Below, in pieces: positions 53,637 through 62,298 of a stretch of DNA of 64,000 nucleotides. The stretch's first letter is position 1; each line of letters begins with the position of its first letter. The notes beneath the pieces are model-generated. The model made no database searches. It worked only from the letters and a program-made list of their open reading frames with translations, and was not told the origin of the DNA. The translations under genes were made by a program, and so were the position numbers. Source of the DNA: Flavobacterium notoginsengisoli (lineage in GTDB: Bacteria > Bacteroidota > Bacteroidia > Flavobacteriales > Flavobacteriaceae); the NCBI RefSeq assembly GCF_014207905.1, contig NZ_JACHLB010000002.1, positions 186,001 through 250,000 on the forward strand, written 5' to 3'.

Positions 53637-54086
53637 TTAGGGTTGCAGGATAAAATTGGCTCTTTCGGGCTGTTTGAAATTATTTTCAGATGCTATTGTT
53701 AATGCTTTTTCAATAACGGTTTTGAGTTTAGAAAATTCTCCAGGTTTGCGAATGTAATAAGAAGCGCCTTTTTGATAGAGATTGTTTACAATTTCGCTAT
53801 CAAGAGAGGTAGAAAAAATAATGACAGGAAGATGTTTCAGCTTTTCATTTTCTTTAATTTCGATTAAACATTCTATACCATTTTTACGAGGCATATTCAA
53901 ATCAAGAAAAATGACATCGGGAAAAATCTCTAAATCGCTATTTTCTAGATAATTCATCAATTATACTCCATCGTGCACCATAAAAAGTTCTGCTTTGATT
54001 GCCGTTTCGTCTAGCGCTTCTTTAAAGAAATCGCAATCATCTTCGTCGTCATCCGCTAATAAAAGTTTGTAGTGCTTTAAAACCAT
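53637..54086 (-). pseudogene. CheY-like response regulator interrupted by an in-frame TAA
   Basis: ATG 54086 opens a receiver domain with the acidic cluster LLLADDDEDD, but a TAA at 53963-53961 stops it after 41 codons. Translation of the same frame beyond the TAA continues the domain without a shift: LMNYLENSD, then VIFLDLNMPRKNG with the phospho-acceptor Asp, FSTS, and the conserved Lys in YIRKPGEF. The TAA replaces what is normally a Gln in DGxQLMNYL, i.e. a single C-to-T change. The rest, about 148 residues, is intact. It may be a recent pseudogene, a sequencing error or, less likely, readthrough. It is the natural partner of the adjacent kinase. Confidence 0.88.
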
Positions 54087-54610
54087 TTTTTAGTCTCCTA
54101 AAATTTACTATTAATTATACTTTGATAAATTTAACTTTTTTATGCAAGATTTCCTCTTTTTTATAAAGATGTTTTTTGAATAATATGAAAAAAAATACGG
54201 TAAAAGCGTTTTTTGCATTTTCAAACAATTTAATTTAAAGTTTAGCGTTATTAAAAATTACGAAAGATTTTCTTCTTCATAATTCTTCTGATTTTTATTT
54301 TTCCGCAAAATGTAATGCCGAAAATCCCTTTAAAAATCACGCTTTACAATCTTAATTTTTTTAGTTTTTGTGTATACCGTATCCATAAAGTGTGAAATAA
54401 TTATACACTATTTTTTATGCTCTTTTTTCTAAAAGCCTTTAGAACAGCTTAGAACCGTATTGGCACGACGCTTGTAAATTGTGTTTATGTCAAAATCTTT
54501 GATAAATCTGTTTTTTAATTTTTTCTCCCCCATACGAGTTTCAAATTAAATATTAAGAAAGAAGATTTTACTAAAAGCCAAATTATAAGAAATTAAAAAG
54601 GAGTATAAGC
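54087..54610. other. Divergent intergenic region before glycosyltransferase gene
   Basis: An AT-rich, 524-bp region between the response regulator (minus) and the glycosyltransferase (plus). Its one recognisable element is the sigma-54-like promoter at 54460-54476. No gene found. Confidence 0.6.
54460..54476 (+). promoter_or_regulatory. Sigma-54-like -24/-12 promoter
   Basis: The block TTGGCACGACGCTTGTA matches the sigma-54 consensus yTGGCACGrnnnTTGCw at all fixed positions except the final C (T here). The GG of the -24 element and the GT of the -12 element are ten bases apart. Start of transcription would be near 54487, about 125 bases before the glycosyltransferase ATG. The match is seen directly; function is inferred. 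Confidence 0.6.
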
Positions 54611-56056
54611 ATGGAAAGCGAAACAATTATCTCAAAACAATTTTACACGAACAGTAGTTCGGTAATTAGTGAACAAGCACTAAATAGCACTTTTTTCGGC
54701 ACTAAAGAAAAAACACAAAAAATACACGTAGAAAGACCAAAAAGTTCGATAGGATTAGCAGTTATTGTTGCTACATTTTTATTAATGATAGGTGGTGTTT
54801 GTTCGGTATTTTTACTTCAAGATGATTTTGAGCAATTTCACTTTGAAAGAATAGCATCAACTTGGGGATTACCATTTTTAATCATCACTACACTTTTGTT
54901 TTTTTATCAGACAGGAGTTTTCTTGTACAGTTCTTATTTATACTTAAAATATAAACCAGTTGAATCGGTTTCAGACGATTTATTGCCAACTTGTACGATT
55001 ATCGTTCCAGCTTATAATGAAGGAAAACTAGTTTGGGATACTTTATTAAGCCTTGCAGACAGCAATTATCCAGCAGAAAAATTACAGCTTTTAGCTATTG
55101 ATGATGGAAGTAAAGATGATACTTGGTACTGGATGCAAGAAGCAAAAGCAAAATTGGGAGATAGAGTTACGATTTTCCAACAGCCAAAAAATCAAGGAAA
55201 ACGTCAAGCTTTGTATAGAGGATTTAAACTGGGAACTGGTGAGATCTTTGTAACCGTAGATAGTGATTCTATTGTGAAAAAAGATACTTTAAGAAACTTA
55301 GTTAGTCCGTTTGTAGTAAACGAAAAATGTGGTGCAGTTGCAGGAAACGTTCAAGTTTTAAACAACAAATCGGCTATTTTGCCAAAAATGCTGAATGTAA
55401 GTTTTGTAATGAGTTTCGAATTTCAACGTTCTGTAGAAAGTCAGTTAGGTTCTGTATTATGTACGCCTGGAGCTTTGGCAGCTTACAAAAGAGATGCTGT
55501 ATTCAACTGTCTTCCAGAATGGATCAACCAAACTTTTATGGGGCAGCCATCTGACATTGGAGAAGATCGTGCTTTGACCAATATGATTTTAAAACAAGGT
55601 TTTGAAGTTAGATTCCAAAGAAATGCAGTTGTATTAACAAATGTTCCTGAAGAATATAAAGGTTTATACAAAATGTTCATCAGATGGGCGAGAAGTAATG
55701 TTCGTGAGAACTTGATGATGGCGAAATATGTTTTCACAGATTTTAGAAAAGAGTCAAAATTTGGTGCAAGAATGTTATTCTTAAACCAGTTCTTTAAAAT
55801 CGCAATGACATATCCATTTATCTTATTTATGTTTTATTTTATTGCAGTTCACCCAATATTGTTTTTAAGTTCAACATTTTTAGGGATTTTAATTTTCTCA
55901 AGTTTTTCTATGATCTTTTATGCAAAAAGATACAACTTGTCTGAGTCTTTCTGGGCTTACTCTTATAGTGTTTTCTACACTTTCAGTTTGTTCTGGATTG
56001 CGCCTTATGCAATTGCAACCGCTAGCAAAAAAGGATGGTTGACAAGAGGATTGTAA
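54611..56056 (+). CDS. Membrane glycosyltransferase family 2 (polysaccharide synthase-like)
   Basis: A 481-residue processive-type GT2. Two N-terminal helices (about 51-72 and 88-110) are followed by a cytoplasmic GT-A domain with CTIIVPAYNEGK, LAIDDGSKDDTW, VTVDSDS, a TPGALAAYKRDA segment, GEDRALTNM and the product-channel motif IRWARSNVRE (QxxRW type). Four C-terminal helices complete the fold. These features match BcsA/HasA/PgaC-like synthases of beta-linked polymers. The sugar and polymer cannot be told from sequence. The gene is isolated and has a sigma-54-like promoter. Confidence 0.92.
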   Translation: MESETIISKQFYTNSSSVISEQALNSTFFGTKEKTQKIHVERPKSSIGLAVIVATFLLMIGGVCSVFLLQDDFEQFHFERIASTWGLPFLIITTLLFFYQTGVFLYSSYLYLKYKPVESVSDDLLPTCTIIVPAYNEGKLVWDTLLSLADSNYPAEKLQLLAIDDGSKDDTWYWMQEAKAKLGDRVTIFQQPKNQGKRQALYRGFKLGTGEIFVTVDSDSIVKKDTLRNLVSPFVVNEKCGAVAGNVQVLNNKSAILPKMLNVSFVMSFEFQRSVESQLGSVLCTPGALAAYKRDAVFNCLPEWINQTFMGQPSDIGEDRALTNMILKQGFEVRFQRNAVVLTNVPEEYKGLYKMFIRWARSNVRENLMMAKYVFTDFRKESKFGARMLFLNQFFKIAMTYPFILFMFYFIAVHPILFLSSTFLGILIFSSFSMIFYAKRYNLSESFWAYSYSVFYTFSLFWIAPYAIATASKKGWLTRGL

Positions 56057-56097
56057 ATTTGTACACTATTCATTCTATTATATAAAACTCCGTAAAG

Positions 56098-56128
56098 AAA
56101 AAACCGTTGCATTTGCAACGGTTTTTTT
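56098..56128 (+). terminator. Intrinsic terminator of the glycosyltransferase gene
   Basis: AAAACCGTTGCA with TGCAACGGTTT around a 2-base TT centre, followed by seven T. Confidence 0.88.
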
Positions 56129-56139
56129 GATTTATAACA

Positions 56140-56335
56140 TTTAAAATATTCCATAGGAATATCTCGTCGGTAAAAAAAATGATACCGATTGGCATGTGTC
56201 CTGTAGGGACACTTGATATTTATGCATATTAATTTATCAATTTCTCTAATCAAACGTTCCTACGGAATGTGCTAACCTAGACGCAAAATTTATTCTACCG
56301 ATCAGATATTCCTAACGGAATATTTTCTATTGAAT
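56140..56335. repeat. Repeat with nested TTCC-GGAA hairpins (RDIPMEYF-type spurious ORF)
   Basis: Four short palindromes in a row: AATATTCCATAGGAATAT (56146-56163), TGTCCTGTAGGGACA (56197-56211), CGTTCCTACGGAATG (56256-56270) and ATATTCCTAACGGAATAT (56306-56323). The last lies inside the 3' end of the AAA ATPase gene. The minus strand shows the spurious frame RDIPMEYFKCYK that I know as a recurrent mis-call over this type of flavobacterial repeat. Confidence 0.75.
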
Positions 56336-57026
56336 CGATAATTTGCTTTTTCATTGATGTGTGAATATAATCTAAAGCTTCGGCGTAGGAAATCGCATAA
56401 CGTCTTTCAATGTTTTGAAATTGTTCTGGAAATTGGCTTAAAATTTTATCGTAATAAATATCCAATAGACTTTCAGAAGGCATTTCATATTTCAAACGGA
56501 GCTGAAATCTTCTCAGTAAAGCGCTGTCGATAATTTCGTAATGATTTGTAGCGCAAATCAATAAGCTATCTGAAGGGAAATAATCAAAAAGTTGGATAAT
56601 TGTATTCACCAAACGTCTCATTTCGCCAACATCTTTATCGTCGCTGTCGCGGCTTTTTCCAATCTGATCAAATTCATCTAAAAATAAAACAGATCTTTCG
56701 CGAATCGCTTTATCAAAAATGGCTTTTAAATTTTTAGAAGTTTCACCAATTCGAGAATCAATAACAGTGCTGAGGTTAATGATAATTATTTTTTTGTTCA
56801 GAGTATGAGCAATCGCCTTTGCTGTAGTCGTTTTACCGCAACCAGAACTTCCGTGCAATAAAATTTTGTTGTCTACTTTTAGATTGTACTTTTTTAACTC
56901 TTCAATATATTGATGTTCTTTAATAATCTGAAGTAAAGCAGTTTTGTTTTCTTCGCTAAAAAACAAATCGTCTAAAGCTATTTTTTCAGTATCAATTACA
57001 GTAAGTTCATTCAAGTTCATCTGCAT
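56295..57026 (-). CDS. Small AAA-family ATPase
   Basis: A 243-residue single-domain AAA ATPase. Walker A is GSSGCGKTTTAKAIA (about 59-73), Walker B VLFLDEFDQIG (about 113-123), sensor 1 SLLICATNHYEIID and the arginine-finger/second region ALLRRFQLRLKYEMPS. Close in style to Bacteroidetes ATPases used as general remodelers, but partner unknown. Either of two Met codons (57026 or 57020) may be the start. The last ten residues (ENIPLGISDR) are encoded by repeat sequence, so the native C terminus may have been replaced. Confidence 0.85.
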   Translation of the reverse strand: MQMNLNELTVIDTEKIALDDLFFSEENKTALLQIIKEHQYIEELKKYNLKVDNKILLHGSSGCGKTTTAKAIAHTLNKKIIIINLSTVIDSRIGETSKNLKAIFDKAIRERSVLFLDEFDQIGKSRDSDDKDVGEMRRLVNTIIQLFDYFPSDSLLICATNHYEIIDSALLRRFQLRLKYEMPSESLLDIYYDKILSQFPEQFQNIERRYAISYAEALDYIHTSMKKQIIDSIENIPLGISDR

Positions 57027-57049
57027 TTTATTTGGTGCAAAATTAAGTT

Positions 57050-57781
57050 TTATTCTGCAATGTTTTCGTTCCAGATTTCTTTTCCTAAAAAACGATTTCC
57101 AAAGATCGATGTGCCAATTCTTACTATATTAGAACCTTCAGCAATAGCAAGTTCCAAATCTTGAGACATTCCCATAGAAAGTTTTAAATCAGACAAACCT
57201 TCGATTTTTTCATTATAAATTTCATCTCGAATTGTTTTCAAAAGCCTTAGCGACGGAATCATTTTTTCTTTTTCAACATCTAAAAGTCCGATTGTCATTA
57301 AACCTTTAATCTGCAAAGTATCGTAAGTTTTTATTTTTTTAATGAATGATAAAACTTCTTCAGGCGCCAATCCGAATTTGCTTTCTTCGTACGATGTATT
57401 CACTTGAATAAAAACGTCTAATTTTCTATTTTGATTTTGAAGCTGTTTGTGCAATTCATCAGCCAGACTTAATCGATCTAAAGATTGAATACAAGTCACA
57501 TATTTTAAAACATCTTTCACTTTATTGGTCTGAAGATGTCCAATAAAATGGCGTTCTACAGGAAGATGTTTCAATTCATTATCCTTATCTCGTAATTCCT
57601 GCATTTTATTTTCGCCCATTAAAGTTTCTCCGGCTTCAATTGCAATGCGTATATTTTCTGCAGGAACGGTTTTAGTTGCCAATAAAAGTTGCACTTCTTT
57701 AGGATTTCTCCCAGCCGTTTTGCAAGCGTCTTCAATACGCTGATGCACTTTTATTAGATTAAAAATAATATCGTTTTTCAT
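57050..57781 (-). CDS. yggS: YggS-family PLP homeostasis protein
   Basis: A 243-residue PLP-binding TIM-barrel protein. The PLP lysine is Lys37 in VQLLLATKTVP. The GENKMQEL, RHFIGHLQTNK, VNTSYEESKFGL, GLMTIG, LSMGMSQDLELAIAEGSNIVRIGTSIFG motifs follow in order and are complete. The family buffers free pyridoxal phosphate and affects amino-acid metabolism rather than catalysing a known reaction. It lies 23 bp upstream of the AAA ATPase gene on the same strand. Confidence 0.94.
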   Translation of the reverse strand: MKNDIIFNLIKVHQRIEDACKTAGRNPKEVQLLLATKTVPAENIRIAIEAGETLMGENKMQELRDKDNELKHLPVERHFIGHLQTNKVKDVLKYVTCIQSLDRLSLADELHKQLQNQNRKLDVFIQVNTSYEESKFGLAPEEVLSFIKKIKTYDTLQIKGLMTIGLLDVEKEKMIPSLRLLKTIRDEIYNEKIEGLSDLKLSMGMSQDLELAIAEGSNIVRIGTSIFGNRFLGKEIWNENIAE

Positions 57782-57942
57782 ATCGCAAAATTAAATCTAA
57801 ACGAAGAGATCATACTGGACCAGTATATTTCAAAAAATGAAAAAACTGGATGATTTTGCATTTTAAAAACCAATATAAATTTGCAAAGTAAAAACCTCAG
57901 AACCTTAGTTGCTTAGCAGCTTAGAACCTTAAAAAAGAAAAA

Positions 57943-58206
57943 ATGAAAATAGCAGTTTGGGATACTTATGTAACCCGCAAAGACGGAAAAATTATGCACT
58001 TTGATATTTTGGTAGATGAAAATGTGAATGATGCAGAACAAGTTTATGAATATGGTAAATTATACCTGAAAAGTGTCAATCAGGAAGGACAAGCTTTATC
58101 TTCTAAAGAATGCCGTTTCTGTCACATTGATAAAGCGCCAATTGAAGTTGAAAATCAAGTTCGGGCAAATGGTTTTTCTATTATTGAAATGGAAAACTGT
58201 AATTAA
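57943..58206 (+). CDS. DUF2024-family protein
   Basis: An 87-residue protein matching the DUF2024 pattern: MKIAVWDTYVTRKDGKIMHFDILV at the start and a CRFCHID motif near residues 57-63. These are small single-domain proteins of unknown function. The CxxCH motif could bind metal, but no function is established. A CTAAG-type repeat precedes it and an ACAGATTTT repeat follows it. Confidence 0.85.
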   Translation: MKIAVWDTYVTRKDGKIMHFDILVDENVNDAEQVYEYGKLYLKSVNQEGQALSSKECRFCHIDKAPIEVENQVRANGFSIIEMENCN

Positions 58207-58214
58207 ATTAATTG

Positions 58215-58322
58215 AACGCAGATAAAACAGATTCGCTATCGCGAAAACGCTGATGAACACAGATTTTAAAAAATCAGTTTTTTTCCGTGTCTTTGCGATA
58301 GCAAATCCGTAAAATCTGTGTC
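58215..58322. repeat. Palindromic ACGCAGAT/ACACAGATTTT repeat
   Basis: ACGCAGATAAAACAGATTCG, CACAGATTTT and the complementary AAAATCTGTG form an imperfect inverted repeat with an internal TTCGCTATCGCGAA palindrome. Intergenic element of a type frequent in this group. Confidence 0.65.
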
Positions 58323-58345
58323 TAAATTTAGATGCAAAAATCTTT

Positions 58346-59758
58346 CTATAAAAGTTTAGCAAGCGCTTTAATCCCTTCTTCGATCTGTTTTTCAGAAAGT
58401 GAAGCGTAACCTAAACGAAAACCTTTAATTGTTTTATTAAAACTAAATCGATCTGGACTCATAATTTGAATACCTTGCGAATTTAGTTTTTCAAAAACAT
58501 CCAAAACATTTATTTCAGATTTTGGTACAATCCAAAAAGCAAGTCCGCCTTCGGGTTTTGTGAAGATGATTTTTTCCTTTAAATACTGATTTAGAATACT
58601 TTCAAAATAATCTCTTTTATTTTTATAAATCAGATTAGCTTTTTTAAGATGGCGCTTTATTTTTCCATCGTTGATGAGGTTTAAAATCGCTTCTTCCATA
58701 ATGTTATCGCCTTGAACATCAATTATTTTTCGATGTTTTCCAATTTTCTGAATATTCTCATTAGAACTGGCCAAATAACCAATGCGAAGTGCGGGCGCCA
58801 CAATTTTACTAAAAGAGCCAATATAAATATAATTCTTTAGCGCCGAATAACTTGAAATAGGAAGAATAGGGCGTTGGCCAAAATGAAACTCATTATCGTA
58901 ATCATCTTCTATAATCGTAAAATTATATTGATTTGAAAGTTCGATTAATTTCAATCTCTTTTTTAAAGACAATGTTACCGTCGTTGGAAATTGATGATGA
59001 GGTGTAACATAAATGGCTTTTATATTTTGATGCTTTTGAAGATATTCTTCGACTTGATCCACATTTAATCCGTCAGATTCAACATCGATTGGGAGTAAAT
59101 TCGCTCCAGAATTTTCGAAAGTTTCCCAAGCAGGTTTATAGCCAGGATTTTCGACCAAAACAAAATCTCCAGATTCAAGAATACAATGCGAAGCCAAATA
59201 CATCGCCATTTGACTTCCTCGCGTAATGCAAATCTGTTCATGCGAAATGCTCATACCACGTTTGAAATTGAGCATTTGAGTAATAGATTTTCTAAATTCC
59301 AAATTTCCCAATTCGCTGCTGTAGCCCATAATCTGCCAACGCGATTTTCGACTAAACAATTCGCGATACGCTCTTGCCAAATCGTTCATTGGCGCCAGTC
59401 GGCTATCGGGAAGTCCGTCATCAAAAACTAAATAGCTTTTCTGCTCTTCAATTATAGTTTTTGCCTCTTTTTTATTTTCTAACGAATGATCGATTTTAGG
59501 AAGCGCGTTTGTTACAAAAGTTCCTTTTCGATCAAAAGTTTCAAGCCATCCTTCTGCGGTCAAGACATCCAAAGCTTCTACAACTGTATTGCGGTTCACT
59601 TTTAATAATTGTGCCAATTGTCTGCTTCCTGGAAGTGCATTGCCACTCACTAATTTTCCTGTTTTTATAGCATCAATTACAGCGTCGGCAATTTGCAGAT
59701 AAATTGCTTTGTCTGATTTTTTATCAAGCAGAATTTCTAATGGCCAAGGGCGAAGCAT
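58346..59758 (-). CDS. MocR/PdxR-type GntR regulator with aminotransferase domain
   Basis: A 470-residue protein. The N-terminal GntR winged helix (about 10-80) includes GNALPGSRQLAQLLKVNRNTVVEALDVL. The rest is a class I aminotransferase fold (from about 115) with the PLP-lysine region YIGSFSKIVAPALRIGYL. The MocR group senses PLP or amino compounds and often controls PLP synthesis or amino-acid genes. It is divergent from a GH43-like gene; a -7 element TATTTTTG is at 59801-59808 and TGGACT/AGTCCA inverted arms flank its start region. Confidence 0.93.
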   Translation of the reverse strand: MLRPWPLEILLDKKSDKAIYLQIADAVIDAIKTGKLVSGNALPGSRQLAQLLKVNRNTVVEALDVLTAEGWLETFDRKGTFVTNALPKIDHSLENKKEAKTIIEEQKSYLVFDDGLPDSRLAPMNDLARAYRELFSRKSRWQIMGYSSELGNLEFRKSITQMLNFKRGMSISHEQICITRGSQMAMYLASHCILESGDFVLVENPGYKPAWETFENSGANLLPIDVESDGLNVDQVEEYLQKHQNIKAIYVTPHHQFPTTVTLSLKKRLKLIELSNQYNFTIIEDDYDNEFHFGQRPILPISSYSALKNYIYIGSFSKIVAPALRIGYLASSNENIQKIGKHRKIIDVQGDNIMEEAILNLINDGKIKRHLKKANLIYKNKRDYFESILNQYLKEKIIFTKPEGGLAFWIVPKSEINVLDVFEKLNSQGIQIMSPDRFSFNKTIKGFRLGYASLSEKQIEEGIKALAKLL

Positions 59759-59800
59759 CTGGACTGTTTTTTATTTGTAAATAGAATGAATTTGCTAGTC

Positions 59801-59808
59801 CAAAAATA
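59801..59808 (-). promoter_or_regulatory. -7 promoter element of the MocR gene
   Basis: Minus-strand TATTTTTG is a full TAnnTTTG match, 42 bases upstream of the MocR start. Arms TGGACT (59760-59765) and AGTCCA (59797-59802), the latter touching the -7 element, could be an autoregulatory site. Confidence 0.45.
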
Positions 59809-59917
59809 CGATAATTATAAAATGAAAAATAGATTGAAAATACATTTTAAGAAAAGTTTGAAACTCAAATTCAATACATTGAAATGTTTTATTACTTTTA
59901 AAATAAAAAAATAAACT

Positions 59918-60871
59918 ATGAAAAAGATTTTCTTCGGTTTTCTGATGATTACTTCGCTGCACACTTTTGCACAAAATAATCCGATTTTTAAAGGCTGGTA
60001 TGCAGATCCCGAAGGAATTATTTTTGATAAAACATATTGGGTGTATCCAACTTATTCAGCACCGTTTGATGAGCAAGTTTTCTTCGATGCTTTTTCTTCG
60101 CCAGATTTGGTGCACTGGACAAAACATTCTAGAATTTTAGATACAACTGCCGTAAAATGGGCAAAACGGGCCATGTGGGCGCCATCGATTATTAAAAATA
60201 AGAATAAATATTTTCTGTTTTTTGGTGCGAATGATATTCACGAAGGCGAAACTGGCGGAATTGGAGTGGCTGTAGCTTCAAAACCAGAAGGACCGTATAA
60301 AGATTATTTAGGAAAACCTCTTGTTGGTAAAATCATTAATGGAGCGCAACCCATTGATCAATTTGTTTTTAAAGATAAAGATGGTCAGCATTATTTAATT
60401 TATGGTGGTTGGAGACACTGCAATATTGCCAAGTTGAAACCAGATTTTACAGGATTTATTCCTTTTGAAGATAAAACGATTTTCAAAGAAATGACGCCAG
60501 ACAACTATACCGAAGGGCCTTTCATGTTCATTAAAAACAATAAATATTATTTTATGTGGTCTGAAGGCGATTGGGGCGGACCAGATTATTGTGTAGCATA
60601 CGGAATTGCAGATTCGCCAATGGGACCTTTTAAAAGAATCGGGAAAGTGCTAGAATCTGATCCTAAGATTGCACGCGCTGCAGGACATCATTCTATTATA
60701 AAAGTGCCAAATAAAGAGCAATATTATATTGTGTACCACAGAAGACCTTTGACAGAAACGATAATGCATTCTAGAGAAACTTGCATAGAAGAAATGTTTT
60801 TTGATGAAAATGGTTTGATTAAACCTGTTGTGTTGACAAATGAAGGCGTAAAAGCAAATCCATTAAAGTGA
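59918..60871 (+). CDS. Secreted GH43-like five-bladed propeller hydrolase
   Basis: A 317-residue protein with a signal peptide (MKKIFFGFLMITSLHTFAQ). Glycoside hydrolase 43-type features are present: FKGWYADPEGIIFD with the base Asp, WTKHSRIL and MWAPSIIKNKNKYFLFF strands, then AQPIDQFVFKDKDG with the pKa-modulating Asp and YTEGPFMF with the acid Glu. The family cleaves arabinofuranosyl, xylosyl or galactosyl linkages; the substrate is not deducible. It is followed after 4 bp by a Crp/Fnr-like regulator gene, not by other polysaccharide genes. Confidence 0.87.
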   Translation: MKKIFFGFLMITSLHTFAQNNPIFKGWYADPEGIIFDKTYWVYPTYSAPFDEQVFFDAFSSPDLVHWTKHSRILDTTAVKWAKRAMWAPSIIKNKNKYFLFFGANDIHEGETGGIGVAVASKPEGPYKDYLGKPLVGKIINGAQPIDQFVFKDKDGQHYLIYGGWRHCNIAKLKPDFTGFIPFEDKTIFKEMTPDNYTEGPFMFIKNNKYYFMWSEGDWGGPDYCVAYGIADSPMGPFKRIGKVLESDPKIARAAGHHSIIKVPNKEQYYIVYHRRPLTETIMHSRETCIEEMFFDENGLIKPVVLTNEGVKANPLK

Positions 60872-60875
60872 TTTT

Positions 60876-61451
60876 ATGAACGATCTGCTTCGAAAATTTT
60901 TAGAACAATTCAACAGATTTAAAGCTGCAGATATTGATTTGATTATAGAAAATACGACAATCGAAACCTTTAAAAAAGGAGAATTGGTTGTTGTAGAAGG
61001 CCAAATCAGTGATAAATGTTATTTGGTTTTAAAAGGTTGTTTGAGGCAATTTAAAATTGTTGACGAAACCGAGAAAACGTCTGGATTTTTTATCGAAGAA
61101 ATGCCAATGGTAATTTATTCAAGTTATTTAGACGGAAAACCTTCTGAATTTTCTATTCAATGTCTGGAAGATACCATTTTAGTAAGCGGCACTCGTGAAA
61201 AAGAATTAGAGATGCAGTTAAAAAGCCCGATTTTAGAACAATTAACGGCTTTAATTATGATGTCGGATTTTAGAAAAGCAGAACGTTATATTGCTTTACT
61301 AAACAATTACAATCCCGAAGAACGTTATCTAAAATTCATGAAATTGCATTCTAATTTTTTAAATCGAATACCGCTGGTTCATATTTCGAGCTATCTGAAT
61401 GTTACGCCAGAATCGTTGAGTAGAATTAGAAAAAGAATTGTACAGAAATGA
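60876..61451 (+). CDS. Crp/Fnr-family regulator-like protein
   Basis: A 191-residue protein with a cyclic-nucleotide-binding-like barrel (about 15-115; FKKGELVVVEGQISDKCYLVLKGCLRQF) and a C-terminal helix-turn-helix (NRIPLVHISSYLNVTPESLSRIRKRI). This is the short Bacteroidetes Crp type whose recognition helix lacks the RExxxR pattern. Its targets are unknown. It starts 4 bp after the GH43-like gene and converges with the DUF4345 gene. Confidence 0.88.
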   Translation: MNDLLRKFLEQFNRFKAADIDLIIENTTIETFKKGELVVVEGQISDKCYLVLKGCLRQFKIVDETEKTSGFFIEEMPMVIYSSYLDGKPSEFSIQCLEDTILVSGTREKELEMQLKSPILEQLTALIMMSDFRKAERYIALLNNYNPEERYLKFMKLHSNFLNRIPLVHISSYLNVTPESLSRIRKRIVQK

Positions 61452-61454
61452 TTT

Positions 61455-61847
61455 TCATTCTTTATGCTTTAGATAAAAAATAGTGCAAATAATTCCAATT
61501 GCGATTTCAGCAATTGCCGCGTTAAAAATGGTCGAACTCGGTATTCCATCTACAATTATCGAATACAATCTAGAAAATCCGTACGCAAAATAGAGTAGAA
61601 TTGCAGTTTGTAAAGAGATTTTGGTCAAAGAAGATCTAAAAGCTCCCAATACAATTATAGCTCCAAAAACAATTAATGTTCCGCCCGAACTTCTGATTTC
61701 GCTTAATAAGCTAAAATCATTTCGATTCAGATAAATATGGGCAGAACCTTCAAACTCAACAGGAAAAAATAAAAGGGCAATGCCAATTGAAAAGCCGATT
61801 AGACCGACAATAAAAAGTAAAATTTTAAGGTAGATTGATGATTTCAT
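61455..61847 (-). CDS. DUF4345-like four-helix membrane protein
   Basis: A 130-residue membrane protein starting at ATG 61847 (MKSSIYLKILLF). Four hydrophobic helices are predicted (about 8-26, 48-66, 74-92, 104-122). The RSSGGTLIVFGAIIVLGAF segment with an SGG turn and FAYGFSRLYSIIVDG match the DUF4345 pattern. Function unknown. It converges with the Crp/Fnr-like gene with only 3 bp between stops. Confidence 0.8.
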   Translation of the reverse strand: MKSSIYLKILLFIVGLIGFSIGIALLFFPVEFEGSAHIYLNRNDFSLLSEIRSSGGTLIVFGAIIVLGAFRSSLTKISLQTAILLYFAYGFSRLYSIIVDGIPSSTIFNAAIAEIAIGIICTIFYLKHKE

Positions 61848-62298
61848 AAAAAATACATTTAAGTTTTTTTGATTTATAATGCTCAAATGTAATGGGTATG
61901 AAAAAGTTATGGCCTTGACTTAAGGTAAGAAAAAAGGCTGTAACTATTTTTTGTTTTTTCTTTAGCTTAGAGAAAAACGAAAGTTTCTTTTTAATTTCAG
62001 ATTTAAAGAAATTGGCTACGGTAATTTTATAAAATTTAATAAAAACACAATTTTAACTTAACAGGATTTTGTGAAGTATAATTTGTAAAATTCATTTTAT
62101 TTTGAGAAAACAGTTTGTGTAAATTGAAAATATTAATTTTTTTAAGAGTTATAATTGTTAATTTTTTAATTTTTTTTCGATATTAAAATTAAGAATTGTG
62201 TCGATTATAAAGTTGTGTTGTCGAGAACAAATTAGGATTAATCAGCAAATTTATTATGTTTGTTGCGAATTATTCAATTTCCATAAAAACCACAATCA
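61848..62298. other. AT-rich promoter region of the ECF sigma gene
   Basis: No gene seen. TATGTTTG at 62255-62262 is a full TAnnTTTG match on the plus strand, 37 bases upstream of the sigma-factor start. The rest is very AT-rich and featureless. Confidence 0.5.

Noticed and set aside
56005..56253. 82-residue minus-strand frame containing RDIPMEYF
   Set aside because: It covers the glycosyltransferase 3' end, its terminator and a dispersed repeat; frames of this type arise from the repeat.
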